64,000 nt of DNA from Mixophyes australis (Eukaryota; Chordata; Amphibia; Anura; Limnodynastidae): the NCBI GenBank assembly GCA_036250195.1, contig JAVHZZ010000004.1, positions 252,866,728-252,930,727 of the forward strand, written 5' to 3'. A model generated the notes under the pieces. The model saw only the letters and a program-made list of their open reading frames with translations. It was not told the DNA's origin and ran no database searches. Numbering within the stretch: position 1 is the first letter of the stretch; each line of letters begins with the position of its first letter. The position numbers and the translations under genes were made by a program. Shown piece after piece: positions 22,650 through 33,000 of the stretch.

Positions 22650-23895
22650 GAAGGTTAGGGAGAGGATCACACACCATTCTCAGCTTAGCTAGAAGCGGTC
22701 ATACCCAGAATCAGGAAGCATAGTAAAATTTACGTGGTGGCCGAAATCTTCGGAGTGGACGGCTGTGTCAAATCACATGGAGAAAAGGACTCTGGCAATA
22801 AACGATCGCCTTCCAGAGGTAGAAGTGGGGAACATTGTGCACGTATAATATTAGACACAGGTAATACAGCTTCAGCACTGAGTACCTCCAGCTATCGCTG
22901 TACTCACTGCGCTCAAAGCTCCTTATTCTGAAAAATAGACTTCTGGTATGGAGCGATCGTCCCCAAGTGGTAGTAGTAGGGAGCGTATTGCGCATGTGGT
23001 GTTGAGTTCCAGCAATCCAGGCAGGTAGTGTAGATTTCAAATCACCTCTTCTTTTGGGAGTAGAACTCACAGAGATAGACAGCTTAAATGAGGACACACA
23101 AAATACTTATCCTCTATTGTCAGAGAAAGTAGCAGGTGAATTAGCAGGGTCTAACCACTAGGTGGCAGCAGAGTCCCAGCTTCAGTCCACAGACTGATAA
23201 GGTGATGGTAAAGCTGCATTCATTTATTGGTCTCTTTGGTCAGCTCATGACCAATGGATTGTGGCCAGCCAAGGAGCCCTGGATCAGGCTGGATCTCGTG
23301 AGTGGAGACAATCTGAGCCTCATTGAGAAGCCCTGTTCCTGTCGTGCACTATGGCGGTCTGAACTTTCGGATTCGTGGGAGTACGGGGACCACGGCAGAT
23401 GATCCAAAAGATAGGTAAGGAGACCAACAGCCCTAGGGTCGGTCTCCGGGGGAACCAGGAAGGCTGATCACTCACCAGGGCCCGGCTGTGGGCGTGCTAT
23501 GGGGGTCCAGCACAATTCCACTCTGTCACCAGCAATGAGGCAGATGAGCGGGCGGCCCGGGCTAACAGGGTTTGGCCTCTGGCTTCCAGTAGAGTGAGGC
23601 TTGTAGGGTAGGCGATCAGGTGGCAAGCAACTCTGGGGATGATGTAGCTCAGCGGAAGGTGTCAGCGGGAATCACCGGCAAGCAGGCTTCTTTCCCCCAA
23701 CAAGTTAGTCCGGCCGAGAGATCAATAGCCAGGTGCCCGAAGACAAGGGCAATGTGTGCTGCGAATTAGGTGGCAAATATCAGCCTTCAGGGAGCTGAAT
23801 AGCAGGCGAAGGACAGGAGTTTTCCTTTTTTAGCAAAGGAGCCTCAAAGATCTGCATCTGTCCTCGATGGCTGCTAGGCCACGCCCCCCCCCCAA
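22650..23895 (-). other. 5' UTR of the minus-strand L1
   Basis: Read on the minus strand the region begins with a G-run and CGTGGCCTAGCAGCCATC (about 23893), the kind of G-rich start seen in fish and frog L1 5' UTRs, and leads to ORF1. It holds no long ORF. Two similar blocks around 22820-22930 and 22970-23080 (GGGA...GAACATTGTGCACG / GGGAGCGTATTGCGCATG) hint at a decayed internal duplication. Confidence 0.5.
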
Positions 23896-24403
23896 ACTAG
23901 TATTTTTATTTTTTAATGTACCTAGGTTTTTGATGGTTTTAAAATATTGGGAGGGGGGTGGGGTGGGGAACATATGCTTGTGTATGTGTTTGTTTGCAAT
24001 CATCAACAACTTGTAAACAAATAACATTTGAATTCCACTTTGGAAACACATTGCCATTTGTATAGTAAACAATAATGTTGTTGTATGGCTATTAGTGTTT
24101 ATGGTAAAGATGCTCAGGCTCGGTTCCTTGATAACCGATCACAGCACACCCGAGTACCGAGACAAGCCGGTTTGGTACTTTCGCACTTTTTCGGAATCGA
24201 AAACAAGCAAAAACGTCATTGGGATCTCGGATGTCGCGAGTTTTGAAATCTATAAATATCGCCCTCCACGGCGATCTAGCGCCTTTTGAAAGAGGGACAC
24301 AGAAGGGGTAGCACAGTGTGTAGAGCAGTTGGGCAGCAACATAGATAGAATTGAAAGAGGAGGGGGTAGCAGTGTTCAACAAAGTTTACAGTGGCATTCA
24401 GCA

Positions 24404-24795
24404 GAGCTCCATTGCTCCATTGCTAACTCTCATTGCAGAAAGATACAAATTCTATGGCTGGCAGGCTTGGTGTAATTCTGCAGTCATATTCTACTGTGTT
24501 ATATCAGTAACACACAAAGAGGAGAGCTCCATTGCTAATTCTCATTGCAGAAAAATACAAATACTAGTGCTGGCAGGCTTGGTGTAATTCTGCAGTCACA
24601 TTCTACTTTGTTATATAGGTAATACACAAAGAGGAGAGCTCCATTGCTTATTTTCATTGCAGAAAATACAAATACAAGGCCTGCCAGGCTTTTCTTCAAA
24701 CATTTATCAAATTGTAAGATGTTATATAGGTAACATACAAAGAGAAGAGCTTCATTGCTAATTCTCATTGCAGAAATACAAATACTAGGCCTGGC
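24404..24795 (+). repeat. Tandem repeat of 111-120 bases, about 3.5 copies
   Basis: Units start at about 24404, 24524, 24636 and 24747 with GAGCTCCATTGC and share TCTCATTGCAGAAA and GTTATATAGGTAA phrases. Each unit carries a C-T-C-A-T-T-G-C-A-G that looks like a splice acceptor. The array lies just upstream of the hAT transposase remnant. Confidence 0.8.
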
Positions 24796-24817
24796 TGCTC
24801 GAGTGTTACGTGACAAG

Positions 24818-25255
24818 ATGGCATCTCCTCCTACAGTTTCTCACTCAACTGCTGCTAGGAAAAAACTTAGCTTTCCCAAGAGACCCAGGGATGATGCAGA
24901 TGACTCAGCACCAAATTTTGACATCTGGTCTGGTCTAAAATAATTGACCAAAAAACGTGAAACCTTTGCCGTAACTCCACCTCATCCTACTATCAACATC
25001 CAAAGGATGGTGGAGGATTATTTCATGACAGCATAGAAAAAAACACATCAGACAGTCCCTTTACATATTGGGAGGAAAAAAAGGGAATTTGGAGACCCAT
25101 GTACCAACTCGCTTTGCACTGGCTAAGCTGCCCACCCTCCAATGTGTATTCGGAAAGAGCTTTTAGCACAGCCGGGAACCTTGTCAGCGATCGGGGTAGG
25201 AGGCTACTTCCTTAAAATGTGGAAAAGATGGGGGTTTTTTAAATGAACTTCAAGT
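24818..25255 (+). pseudogene. hAT transposase, C-terminal dimerisation region
   Basis: The first frame (MASPPTVSHSTAARKKLSF, then KRPRDDADDSAPNFDIW) is a charged linker. After stops and frameshifts come REFGDP, then LALHWLSCPPSNVYSERAFS, TAGNLVSDRGRRLLP and NVEKMGFF. The block from the YxSERxFS motif through the R...L.P.NV....F pattern is the hAT dimerisation domain. The DDE catalytic core is not present, and the segment has several stops. Confidence 0.75.
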
Positions 25256-26174
25256 TTCATGAGGAAGGCCTTTCCCGCCAATTACTGAGACTTCTGTAAC
25301 GGTGGATTCCAGTGGTGATGAATTAAAAATGTGTGACGATGATGTACACACTGATGAGGGTGAGGCTGAGGAGGATGACAACAACATCTTGCCACAATAA
25401 AGTTAATTAACAGCACTGTTACCTTAGGTGGCTTAAGGCCATTGTTACCTTGTTTTGGGGGGGGGGGGGGCAAACACACTAAGCACTTCAGCCACAAGGA
25501 GTGGCACTATTTTGGCTGAAGTGCTTGGTTTGTTAAAGTGTGCATGTCCTATTTAAGATCCAACAATCCCAAGGACAATTCCATCTTGCACAACTTTTAT
25601 TTTCTGCCACTTTTGTGTGCCAATATGTCCTAGATGTGGTTGGAACTGCCGTGTGTTTGAGTATTTGCTCTGACGCTTAGCATCCAGCCAGGTCGCTGCA
25701 GTATTTGTCCGAAAGTGTATGAAAATAATAATGTGACCTGTGAGGTGGTCAAAATTGACTGCAAATGACTTGAAATTAGTGTTATTGAGGTTAATAATAA
25801 TGTAGGATCAAAAAAAGAGCAAAATTATGTGATTTTAGTATATTTTAGCAATTTTTCTTAAAAAATACAGATCCAAAACCAAAATCAAAACACACAAGGG
25901 CGGTTTTGCCAAAACCAAAACCAAAACATGAAGCTAAGCCAAATCGAAATCCAAAACCACTTCACGGGGTCAGTTATGTAGTTATGTGGATACAGTGTTC
26001 TATTTTTTTATTGTTCTCACAATCAACAATATCGTAGCTTTTCCCATATCTGCATTTTTATACCACAAAAGGCAATCAAAGGTTTGTTAAAAATAAGTCA
26101 AATTTGAATTTCATTAGACATTGAGGGTAAAGTAAACAAACAAAATAAAACACATCAATAAAAATAAAAAAAAC

Positions 26175-26924
26175 ATTTCTTCTTTTTTCCCCTCTTGGAG
26201 GCTGTAAAATTCTTTTGACTTTGAGTTACCCGTGATGTTGAGCGCTCGGAGGAATCATCAGAACTTTCTGGGTCAGCAGTGTGTGACCAACTACACGATG
26301 AATGAACATGGGACTGGGCAGGGGGGTAGCCAGAGGGCTGGGCAGGGGTGTAGCCAGAGGGCTGGGCAGAGGGGTAAACAGAGGACTGGCCAGATGGGCG
26401 GGCAGAGGGGTAAGCAGAGGGCTAGGCAGGGGGGTAAGCAGAGGACTGGCCAAGGGGGTAAGTGGGGTGTGCTGAGCGGTGTGCCGAGGGGTGTGAATGG
26501 ACAGCAGGCTGAGAAGGGGAAGGAGGCAGAGAAATGGATAATGGAGAATAATTTGGAATAGTGAGCTGTGGTGCTGGAGTAGGTGAAGAAGTGACATCTA
26601 TTGGAGGGCGTTGTGACGTTTGCTGATTCTGGACAATTTGTACCAAGAGGGTGCACATATTAGTGTGGGTGGCATTTAAAGTGCTCATGTGCTCATCAAA
26701 TTTGTGCTCTAGACAGGTGATGGTATTGGACATATTTTGAAAGTTAAAATCAATGGGCTCAGTGGCCAATTCAAAGTGTTGGCTCATGTGCGAAAGTGTC
26801 TGCTCTCTCAAGAGTTGTGCATGCTCCCTCCAAGGGGCCTCAACGTCACGGGCAGCCGCCTCCACTTGCTATCCCTAGGGGTTGCCAGCCACACTTTGCT
26901 GCTTCTCCTGCCACTCTGTGACAA
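26175..26924 (-). CDS. MYB/SANT gene, last exon (coiled coil, Pro-rich, basic tail)
   Basis: On the minus strand a T-rich tract and TTGTCACAG make a strong acceptor at 26925. The exon begins SGRRSSKVWL or EWQEKQQSVAGN depending on frame, then EAAARDVEAPWREHAQLLRE, a helical segment, then a Pro/Ser/Ala-rich stretch of tandem 8-12-residue repeats (SAYPPA, PSGY types), then SSDDSSERST and a lysine-rich tail GKKKK before a stop. This layout (helix, low complexity, acidic-serine patch, nuclear signal) is that of the C-terminus of the MYB-like proteins of PIF/Harbinger transposons, which bind the transposase and carry it into the nucleus. A stop and frameshifts in the repeats suggest it is decayed. 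Confidence 0.5.
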
Positions 26925-27184
26925 TGAAAAAAAAACAACAAAGAATAGGTGTCAAATGTAACAAAATTTAACAGTATCAAATTTCGCATTGTGATGCATC
27001 CATTAAGAATCATCTGAATTTAGGTTTGGGCTTTAATTGTATCAAAATAAATACACATTTGATAATCAACACAGAAATTGCAGTCATTATGACATGAATA
27101 CATCAAAGAAAACACAAACATTAACATAGACCCAAAGAAGATCGTCCAAATGTACCTAGAGGAGATAATGGCCATGTTAGGGGT

Positions 27185-27312
27185 GGGTCACTGCCGGTAT
27201 CAATTCAGCCCACCCCAACCAGAGACTCTTCAGAAATTGCGAGACTCACTCGCTCATCAAATGGCGATAATATTGTCCTGTGCTGGCCCGACACCAGTTC
27301 CTTGAGTGTGCC
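27185..27312 (-). CDS. Probable middle exon of the minus-strand MYB/SANT gene
   Basis: The minus frame reads TILSPFDERVSLAISEESLV followed by GVG, a stop, and IDTGSDPPLTWPLSPL. It resembles the linker block of Harbinger MYB proteins in which an LTPxEExV phrase precedes GVxGxxxG. It lies between the SANT exon and the last exon in the right orientation. Splice sites are less clear than for the neighbours, and one stop is present. Confidence 0.35.
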
Positions 27313-27744
27313 TCGTTTGCTCAGTTATTTTGTTTAAATAAAGTTACTTAAAGTCTGACCACTTGTACAAAATATTAGAATATATTAATTGCAAATATTG
27401 TATCAATTTAACCATGGAACCTAACATTGCAATGTTTAGGTTTCGACTGCAATAAACAGACACACACACAGCTACATGTGTGTTCATTGTCCTGGCTGCA
27501 TAATTGTCTGAAAGTGACATGTACATTTGGACAACTTCTCTTTAACACTACAATGCGCATCTAGGTACAAATGGGTCCTTCAAAAACACATGGCTTACAC
27601 TGGTAAAATATGTGTCAAGGTAATACTTAAAACTCTTTTACTATGTTTACAGTTTGCCCAAATAGTTTATGGATTGGTTCAAGCTATTACATTTACCTCT
27701 TTTACACTTCATTGATTGTCCGCTGACAAGGAGCAATGGCACTC

Positions 27745-27866
27745 ACTTATTGCGTGATCTGTTCCCACTGTCTGTTTTTTCCAATGGCCGACATACGCAT
27801 CTGGTGTGTATGGAATTTTTCTACACACAATTCCACCAAAATCTCCACCTCTCTCCCTGTAAAATG
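27745..27866 (-). CDS. MYB/SANT-domain exon (minus-strand gene)
   Basis: The minus frame reads FTGREVEILVELCVEKF, then HTHQMRMSAIGKNRQWEQIT. This is a MYB/SANT-like DNA-binding domain: F-T-x-R-E-x-x-I-L-V-E starts helix 1 and the W-E-Q-I-T block is helix 2. The exon is followed by GTGAGT, a good donor, though a TAA lies three bases before it in frame. Upstream the reading frame meets unrelated GC-rich sequence at 27867, so the 5' part has been displaced by an insertion or is a separate exon. The domain is used by PIF/Harbinger accessory proteins and by host genes derived from them such as NAIF1-like factors. Confidence 0.6.
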
Positions 27867-27923
27867 TATTTGTAACGCCCCCTGCGGGGAAAACAGGGAC
27901 AGACGCAACACAAAAGAACTTAC

Positions 27924-28020
27924 CTTGAAAACGATGGTCACCTCCAGTCCGCTTCCGATTTCCCAGCTGCGATCCAATCCCAGCAGATCCGCAGCCACAG
28001 TCACCTCCAATCACGTCCCT
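27924..28020 (-). other. Probable exon
   Basis: The minus strand shows TCTCTATCTTAG before 28020 (acceptor) and CAAG-GTAAGT at the other end (donor at 27918-27923), giving a 97-base exon. Its frame (GGDCGCGSAGIGSQLGNRK) has no known match. Confidence 0.45.
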
Positions 28021-28263
28021 CTAAGATAGAGACAGAGATTACGGCCGTGCCTACCAGGTAAGGGCTGTCCGAGACTACGGCAAAGAACGAGGACACGGTC
28101 AGTCCAAGCTCACTTGCCGCCTCCTCACTTTGTTCTTGCCAAGACGCGGGGGACTACAGGCACTTAAGACCAAGACTAGTCCGAGGACTAATCCCGCCTC
28201 AAGTACCTCACACACCTGCCGGTGAGGGCCTAACCGAAAGGGGGAATCGAGTGTGATACTCAC

Positions 28264-28310
28264 CGGGGCACTCCCACTTCCGATCCGGTTCCTCTGCGCC
28301 TTCCCGACTC
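28264..28310 (-). other. Probable small exon
   Basis: An acceptor TCATCCGCAG precedes 28310 and a donor GTGAGT follows at 28258-28263, giving 47 bases on the minus strand. It fits the exon chain between 29768 and 28020. Confidence 0.4.
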
Positions 28311-29199
28311 CTGCGGATGACAAGAACACACAGCCTCCCTATACGCTCTCAGTGAGACTAAGATGGCACCCACAAAACTGGACTGACTACAACAGCGACC
28401 CGACCCTAACAATGTTCTAATGGTCGGCAACGCAACTAAGTCAAACCACTATGACTAACTAGGTGTGGTGCACTAACGGAACTGCTCACTTACACACTAC
28501 GGGGAACACCGGCCGGTGTTCACGGACTAAACCGGAGGGCGGTTCCTAACCCCCTCACCCAGGTCGTACCAAGAAGCTGCCTTCTTGCTATGGGGTCACC
28601 CACGGACCCTAAGGACTGGTTCTTTAAGCCCGGCTGAGGCTCAGTGGAACAGCACACTAACCCGCGGGCCGACTGCCGCACGGAACAGCCGATCGAACTG
28701 AACCGCCCGACTGCCTGTACTCGGGTATCTCACACGTGTCCCTACGTCCGGAACCACAGGTCCACCTGCACGGAACCGGCCTTGAGGACCCTTGATCAGA
28801 ACCACGGCCGCCCCTGGAACTGCCTCAAGGTGTGCTGCACTGCCACCAACTCACTCAGCCACCCCCTCTGGGTACCAGTGTGACCCCGGGGACCTAAGGG
28901 ACAGGAAAACTACGTGTGTTCTCCCCTGACTATGTGTATGCTGGTAACTACACTTGTCCCCACAGCACGGGTTAACACAGGAAACCACAGGAACAAGAGC
29001 CTACCTTTAATGGGGGCACGACGTCTTGCCCCTGGACACAATTACATAGCACACCCAAAATACTGTAATTCAGCAATACCCGCCTCACAGACAGAATACA
29101 ATATACAGTACTTTGTAAGCTACTTACCAGAGCACACCGCTGTTAGCCAACCAGCAGGTTGCTACAGCACCACAGGAGCCTCCGCTCTACTGTACCTCC

Positions 29200-29750
29200 T
29201 AACCACGTGTGCTCACCTCACACAGGACCGCGCCTACACTCACGAGGCTCCCACGCCTCTACCTCATCACCACCAGGGCCTTCTGCCCTTCACACCATGG
29301 GCCTCTGCCCAGATACACAGAGCCTTGTGCTCTGATTAATGGGCCTCAGCCCCCTCTCTACCTCAGGGCTCTGAGCCCACTAACTAGGGCCTTGTGCCCT
29401 GGTATCTAGGGGTCCTAGCCCCTGCCTACCGAGGCCTGTGGCCTCCCTAGCTATCTACTAGGGCCTTGTGCCCTTTATAGCCTATGGGCTACCAGCCCCT
29501 AACCAGGCCCTGTGGCCTTCCTATGGCCTCTAAGCCACTAACTACCTAAGGGCCTTGTGCCCTTGTACCTGGGGCTCTCACGCCCCCTGTCTAACTAACA
29601 GGGGCTTGTCCCCTTTATCAAAGTAATATGGCCTACTGGCCCACTAACTTTATCGGGGCCTAGTGCCCAGGTCCCTGGGCCTTGTGCCCCTAATTCACTG
29701 TGCCAACGGGCCTTGTGCCCGACCGTGGCCCCGGGCCTAGTGCCCGAATT
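29200..29750. repeat. Degenerate array of GGGCCTTGTGCCC-type units
   Basis: More than fifteen near-copies of GGGCCTTGTGCCC or GGGCCTNGTGCCC, interleaved with CTAACTA-type spacers, occur about every 25-35 bases. Each unit is an imperfect palindrome (GGGC...GCCC). It lies in what would be the first intron of the minus-strand exon chain. There is no long ORF across it. Confidence 0.8.
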
Positions 29751-29767
29751 AACGCTGAGTCACTTAC

Positions 29768-30065
29768 CTGCTCTGCGCAGGAATCTCAGCTTGCCACGCC
29801 GTCTTCTTCCTCTTTCTCCGGATCTTCCAGACCCTCCAGCCGGCGGCGCCTCTTCTCCGGTTCGGCGCTGTTGAGAGCTGCTTGGCGGGGGCGCTCTCAG
29901 CCCTTACAAGGGCTCCCCGCCGGTGATCACTGCTCCGGCGGCTTGATTGTAGTCTTTGGGCGGCAGGGTAGCTCACGGCCCTTACAAGGGCCCCCTGCTG
30001 CCGCTGCCGCTGGTCCTGTTGCTGGACGTCGTGAAGAGACGTCCTTCCTCTTCTCCGCCAACGGA
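29768..30065 (-). other. Probable first exon of the GC-rich unit
   Basis: On the minus strand this starts about 30 bases past a TATA box and ends with GCAGAGCAG before GTAAGTG, a near-perfect donor. Two AGCCCTTGTAAGGGC-like palindromes lie within it. An ORF crosses it but its product is arginine-rich low complexity and unconvincing, so it may be 5' UTR. Confidence 0.45.
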
Positions 30066-30093
30066 CTTCTGACAAAATGGCGCCACCCGGCGA

Positions 30094-30228
30094 CTTATAT
30101 AGTCGCCGGCGTGACGGCGCTGATTGGCTCGCGTCGGCGCCAATCTTTTGAATGGCCGGGCGCGAGCCGCGATTGGCTCGCGCATCCGGCCGCTGATTGG
30201 CCAGCGGGGAAAGATGAGCCCTGATTGG
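30094..30228 (-). promoter_or_regulatory. TATA box with four CCAAT boxes
   Basis: Read on the minus strand: ATTGG complements (CCAAT) at 30224-30228, 30196-30200, 30172-30176 and 30123-30127, then TATATAAG at 30101-30094. Spacing and order (CCAAT cluster, then TATA, then a GGCGCCATTTTG start-like phrase about 30 bases on) are those of a strong RNA polymerase II promoter firing leftward into the exon ending at 29768. Confidence 0.6.
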
Positions 30229-30280
30229 CTCATCCTTCCCCCGCACACAGGACCTGCAGGAAAGAAGCCACGATACTCAC

Positions 30281-30525
30281 CGCTGGATTGCTGGACGGGT
30301 GAGTACGTCTCCTCTTCTTTCTTCCTTCTGAGCACCATCGGGGACCTCTTCAGCCCCTCCAGGGGCACAGCGCTGGCGGACATCTTCGCCCTCTTCACGG
30401 GCACCGGCTCCAGCATCTTCTGTCCCTCCAGGGACACAGCGCTGGCGGGGGTCTTCACCGGAGACACCCCCACATATTCGCCGCCTTCTTTCAGCCCCCT
30501 CAGTGCTTGGCCCAGCATCAGACAT
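30281..30525 (-). CDS. Candidate first coding exon, minus strand
   Basis: An ATG at 30525-30523 begins MSDAGPSTEGAERRRR and the exon ends at CAGCG-GTGAGT (donor at 30275-30280). In a shifted frame the same DNA gives SPVKTPASAVSLEGQK, then PVPVKRAKMSASAVPLEG, a repeated SASAVPLEG unit with a PVKRAK nuclear-signal-like patch. That shifted frame looks the more protein-like, so a one-base shift after the first 15 codons is likely. It may be the N-terminus of the MYB/SANT gene to its left, but this is not proven. Confidence 0.4.
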
Positions 30526-30599
30526 TTTGTTTGAAAAAGAAAGACCAAAAACAAATGTAAAACATTTACGTTTCTTAACACTCCAACCCCCAAGAAAAG

Positions 30600-31260
30600 A
30601 TTGCATGCTTAACAAGAGCAATGCATTCCACACGCCCCTACATAGTTTACAACTACATGAACATTAGAATATAAATGGTGGTGCATTTGAATTTGATACA
30701 TGTAGCGTATACACAAGTGGATATCAAAAAGTCAGAAACTCACCATTTTACTAGGGTCAAATATGAACTTCAAAAAAAACCTTACTTTGTAAGCCACCCT
30801 AAGGCAGTTTTATAAAACAAAACATAGATATTGGCCAAAGCAACAACTCCAAATTGAAAATGAGTGAATAACCTGAAATACATATGAGACAGTATCAGAA
30901 CAAACTTCAAACCCAAACATAATGTAAATATTATTCAGAAAAGGGGTATGTTATTGCAAATTGGGCTAGTCACTTTTTTAACCCACAGAAACGGCCCTCA
31001 CCTCCCTTTTGAGGGCTGGATAAATTAAAGTAAAGTGGGCAGATTCCATTCCTCTAGCTAGTTCATCAGCCTAGTTTACAGCACAGACTACTCACCCAAT
31101 TCCAAATCCTGGACCAGACTACCAGGCAAAAATCAGAAAATTTCAGAAACAACGCCAAAGAATCTTAAGGAGAGGGCAAAAGCAAAACATAAATACTACT
31201 GATATTAGAGTGTTTTTTTAACTAAAATTTGGCACGTTAAATATATTACTTACATACATT
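30600..31260. other. Stretch without a recognised gene
   Basis: AT-rich sequence with no ORF or repeat that I recognise. Confidence 0.4.
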
Positions 31261-31264
31261 ACAA

Positions 31265-31505
31265 TCATCATCATCACTTATTTATATAGCGCCACTAATT
31301 CTGCAGCGCTGTACAGAGAACTCACTCAGTCCCCCCATTGGGGCTTACAGTCTAAATTCCCTAACATAGACACACGCAGACTGACGTCAATTTGTTAGCA
31401 GCCAATTAACCTACCAGTATGTCTTTGGATTGTGGGAGGAAACCGGAGCACCCGGAGGAAACCCACGCAAATACGGGGAGAACATACAAACTCCTCACAA
31501 TGATT
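31265..31505 (-). repeat. tRNA-related SINE, 5'-truncated copy
   Basis: The body contains the widely repeated phrases GGAGGAAACC...CCGGAGGAAACCCACGC and ATATAGCGCCACTAATTC. The low-coordinate end is a run of TCA triplets, the tail when read on the minus strand. A second, more diverged copy at 46196-46490 extends into the tRNA-like head, so this copy lacks the head. Confidence 0.6.
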
Positions 31506-31554
31506 CAGGACACCAATGCTATAGTGTACTTACTCCTGGGTTTAGTGTGGCAAA

Positions 31555-31995
31555 TAGAAAAGGAAAATATCCGCACTAGGTGAATCTCATACCAATGTCT
31601 ATTAATAAGCTATTAATATTGTAGCCTATTAATCAGGATGTTTATGATATGGCAAGAAACATCCTGAACGGTGCACCCATACAGCAGAAATACAGTAAAT
31701 ACCAAAAAAGGGGAGAAAAGCAGGTGACTGAAGGGCACTCAGAACATTGGATGAGTATGAATATTAAAATCTAAATTTTATGGATATACCTTAAAAATAT
31801 TGTTGATAATTCATCCTATACCCAAAAACTGGCGAAATATTAAAAACCAAAAACAAAACAAAAATGAATAAAATTGCAGATCCACTGCAAGCTTAGCTCC
31901 GTGGTCAGATAGTAATTAATAGACTCAAATTGAAGATGTCACTAGTGTAGGCTTAATTTGCTAGTTATTATATTTTTTATATTTTTGAAAACAAA

Positions 31996-32039
<44 letters not shown>

Positions 32040-32509
32040 TTCCATAGGGTTCCCAAAATTACAAATGTATTCCCTTAATTGTCTCAAGCGATATATTGTA
32101 TCATTGAAAAGTAAAATACCTTTATAATTCAATAGAGTCTCCCTAGTGGTAGCTTTAATAATGGCTATCTATTATATAATGGCAAGATAACTCAGATGGT
32201 TGATGTATATCTGATAGACTGTAATGAATTGTAAATAATAGATCTAAAAAGAAAGATCTATATATAGATCTAATTGTTGAACAACCTCAAAGAGACCTGT
32301 CTGAATAGAAATTGCGTGGACACCCTAGGATTAGAACGCTAAGTTGATCAGTATGGGTCTCCCCAGATACCCTATATCTCGTCAGTAATGATATTTATAT
32401 CTAAGGGTAGGGGAAATAACCAGAGCGTTCCCTACTAGGTTAGCATATTGACACACAGAGTAAAGAAACGCCAATGCGCGTTTCGCTTTATCAGCTTTAT
32501 TAAGCTTTA
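31555..32509 (-). mobile_element. AT-rich insertion with perfect 14-bp duplication and hammerhead-like core
   Basis: TTTAGTGTGGCAAA is present at 31541-31554 and 32510-32523, bounding 955 bases. Removing the insert restores a continuous ...CCTGGG-TTTAGTGTGGCAAA-CCCAG... sequence. It contains a (TA)n tract at 31998-32037, no ORF, and no poly(A) tail. On the minus strand, close to one end (32494-32480), is CTGATAA-AGC-GAAAC followed by GCGCATTGG, which resembles a hammerhead ribozyme core with a collapsed stem II. A retroposed non-coding element, perhaps derived from a Penelope-like element, is my best guess. Confidence 0.6.
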
Positions 32510-32523
32510 TTTAGTGTGGCAAA

Positions 32524-33000
32524 CCCAGTAGCAGAGTGTAGCTCGAAATGTGTCACTTTTCACCAGCATATGCAAGAATGCATGGCTCATGTAAAATGAC
32601 AAATTGCACTAAAATTGCTTTATGTATAAATAGTGATTTACCTTCTTGAAAAAAAGCTATGTAATCTCTCTTAATACGTATCACTGCAATAATGTCTTCC
32701 AAGTGTCCCACAAGCAAATGTATCTGCCTGAAATCATTGAAAAAAGGAGCATAACTGCTTCTAAATACCCATTGAATTGCGAATTCATGTGTACATGTCT
32801 CATCCGATTTGCGAAGTGCAGTGTACACGTCTCAACGGAAGACGTTAACAACCCCACCCCCGCTGCAATTATACTATGGTTGAATGACTGGCAGACATTT
32901 TACTCACAGGTGTAGAAATGATCCGCGAGTGACATGAGCTTGCAATCACGTGCTCTGCTAACCAATCAGAGAGCAGAATACTGGAGAGTAGATTGTAAAG
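32524..33000. other. Presumed upstream region of the plus-strand MYB/SANT gene
   Basis: No coding sequence. A CCAAT box (32962-32966) lies about 35 bases before the start codon at 33001, within a short run that includes a palindromic CACGTG (32947-32952). No TATA box is evident. Confidence 0.4.

Larger units (their letters stand above)
24105..25975 (+). mobile_element. Decayed hAT element
   Basis: The left end (AGATGCTCAGGCTCGGTTCC) resembles hAT-type termini, and the right end reads GTTTTGG...CACGGGGTCAGT, which would be the other terminus if the last bases have decayed. A transposase C-terminus lies between (next entry). Exact ends and duplication could not be fixed. Confidence 0.5.
27867..30255 (-). 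mobile_element. GC-rich unit with its own promoter and spliced exons, possibly an LTR-type insertion
   Basis: The unit begins abruptly beside the SANT exon with TGTAACGCCCCCTGCGGGG, which on the minus strand would be an LTR end (GGGGCGTTACA). It is far richer in CpG than its surroundings. On the minus strand it holds CCAAT boxes, a TATA box, a first exon with a perfect donor, and at least two further small exons. I could not find a matching TG start and target duplication on the other side, so whether it is a retroelement, a host gene fragment or the true 5' end of the MYB gene is unresolved. Confidence 0.4.

Noticed and set aside
26226..26656. Pro/Thr/His-rich ORFs in other frames
   Set aside because: They are shadow frames of the repeat-rich last exon of the minus-strand MYB/SANT gene.
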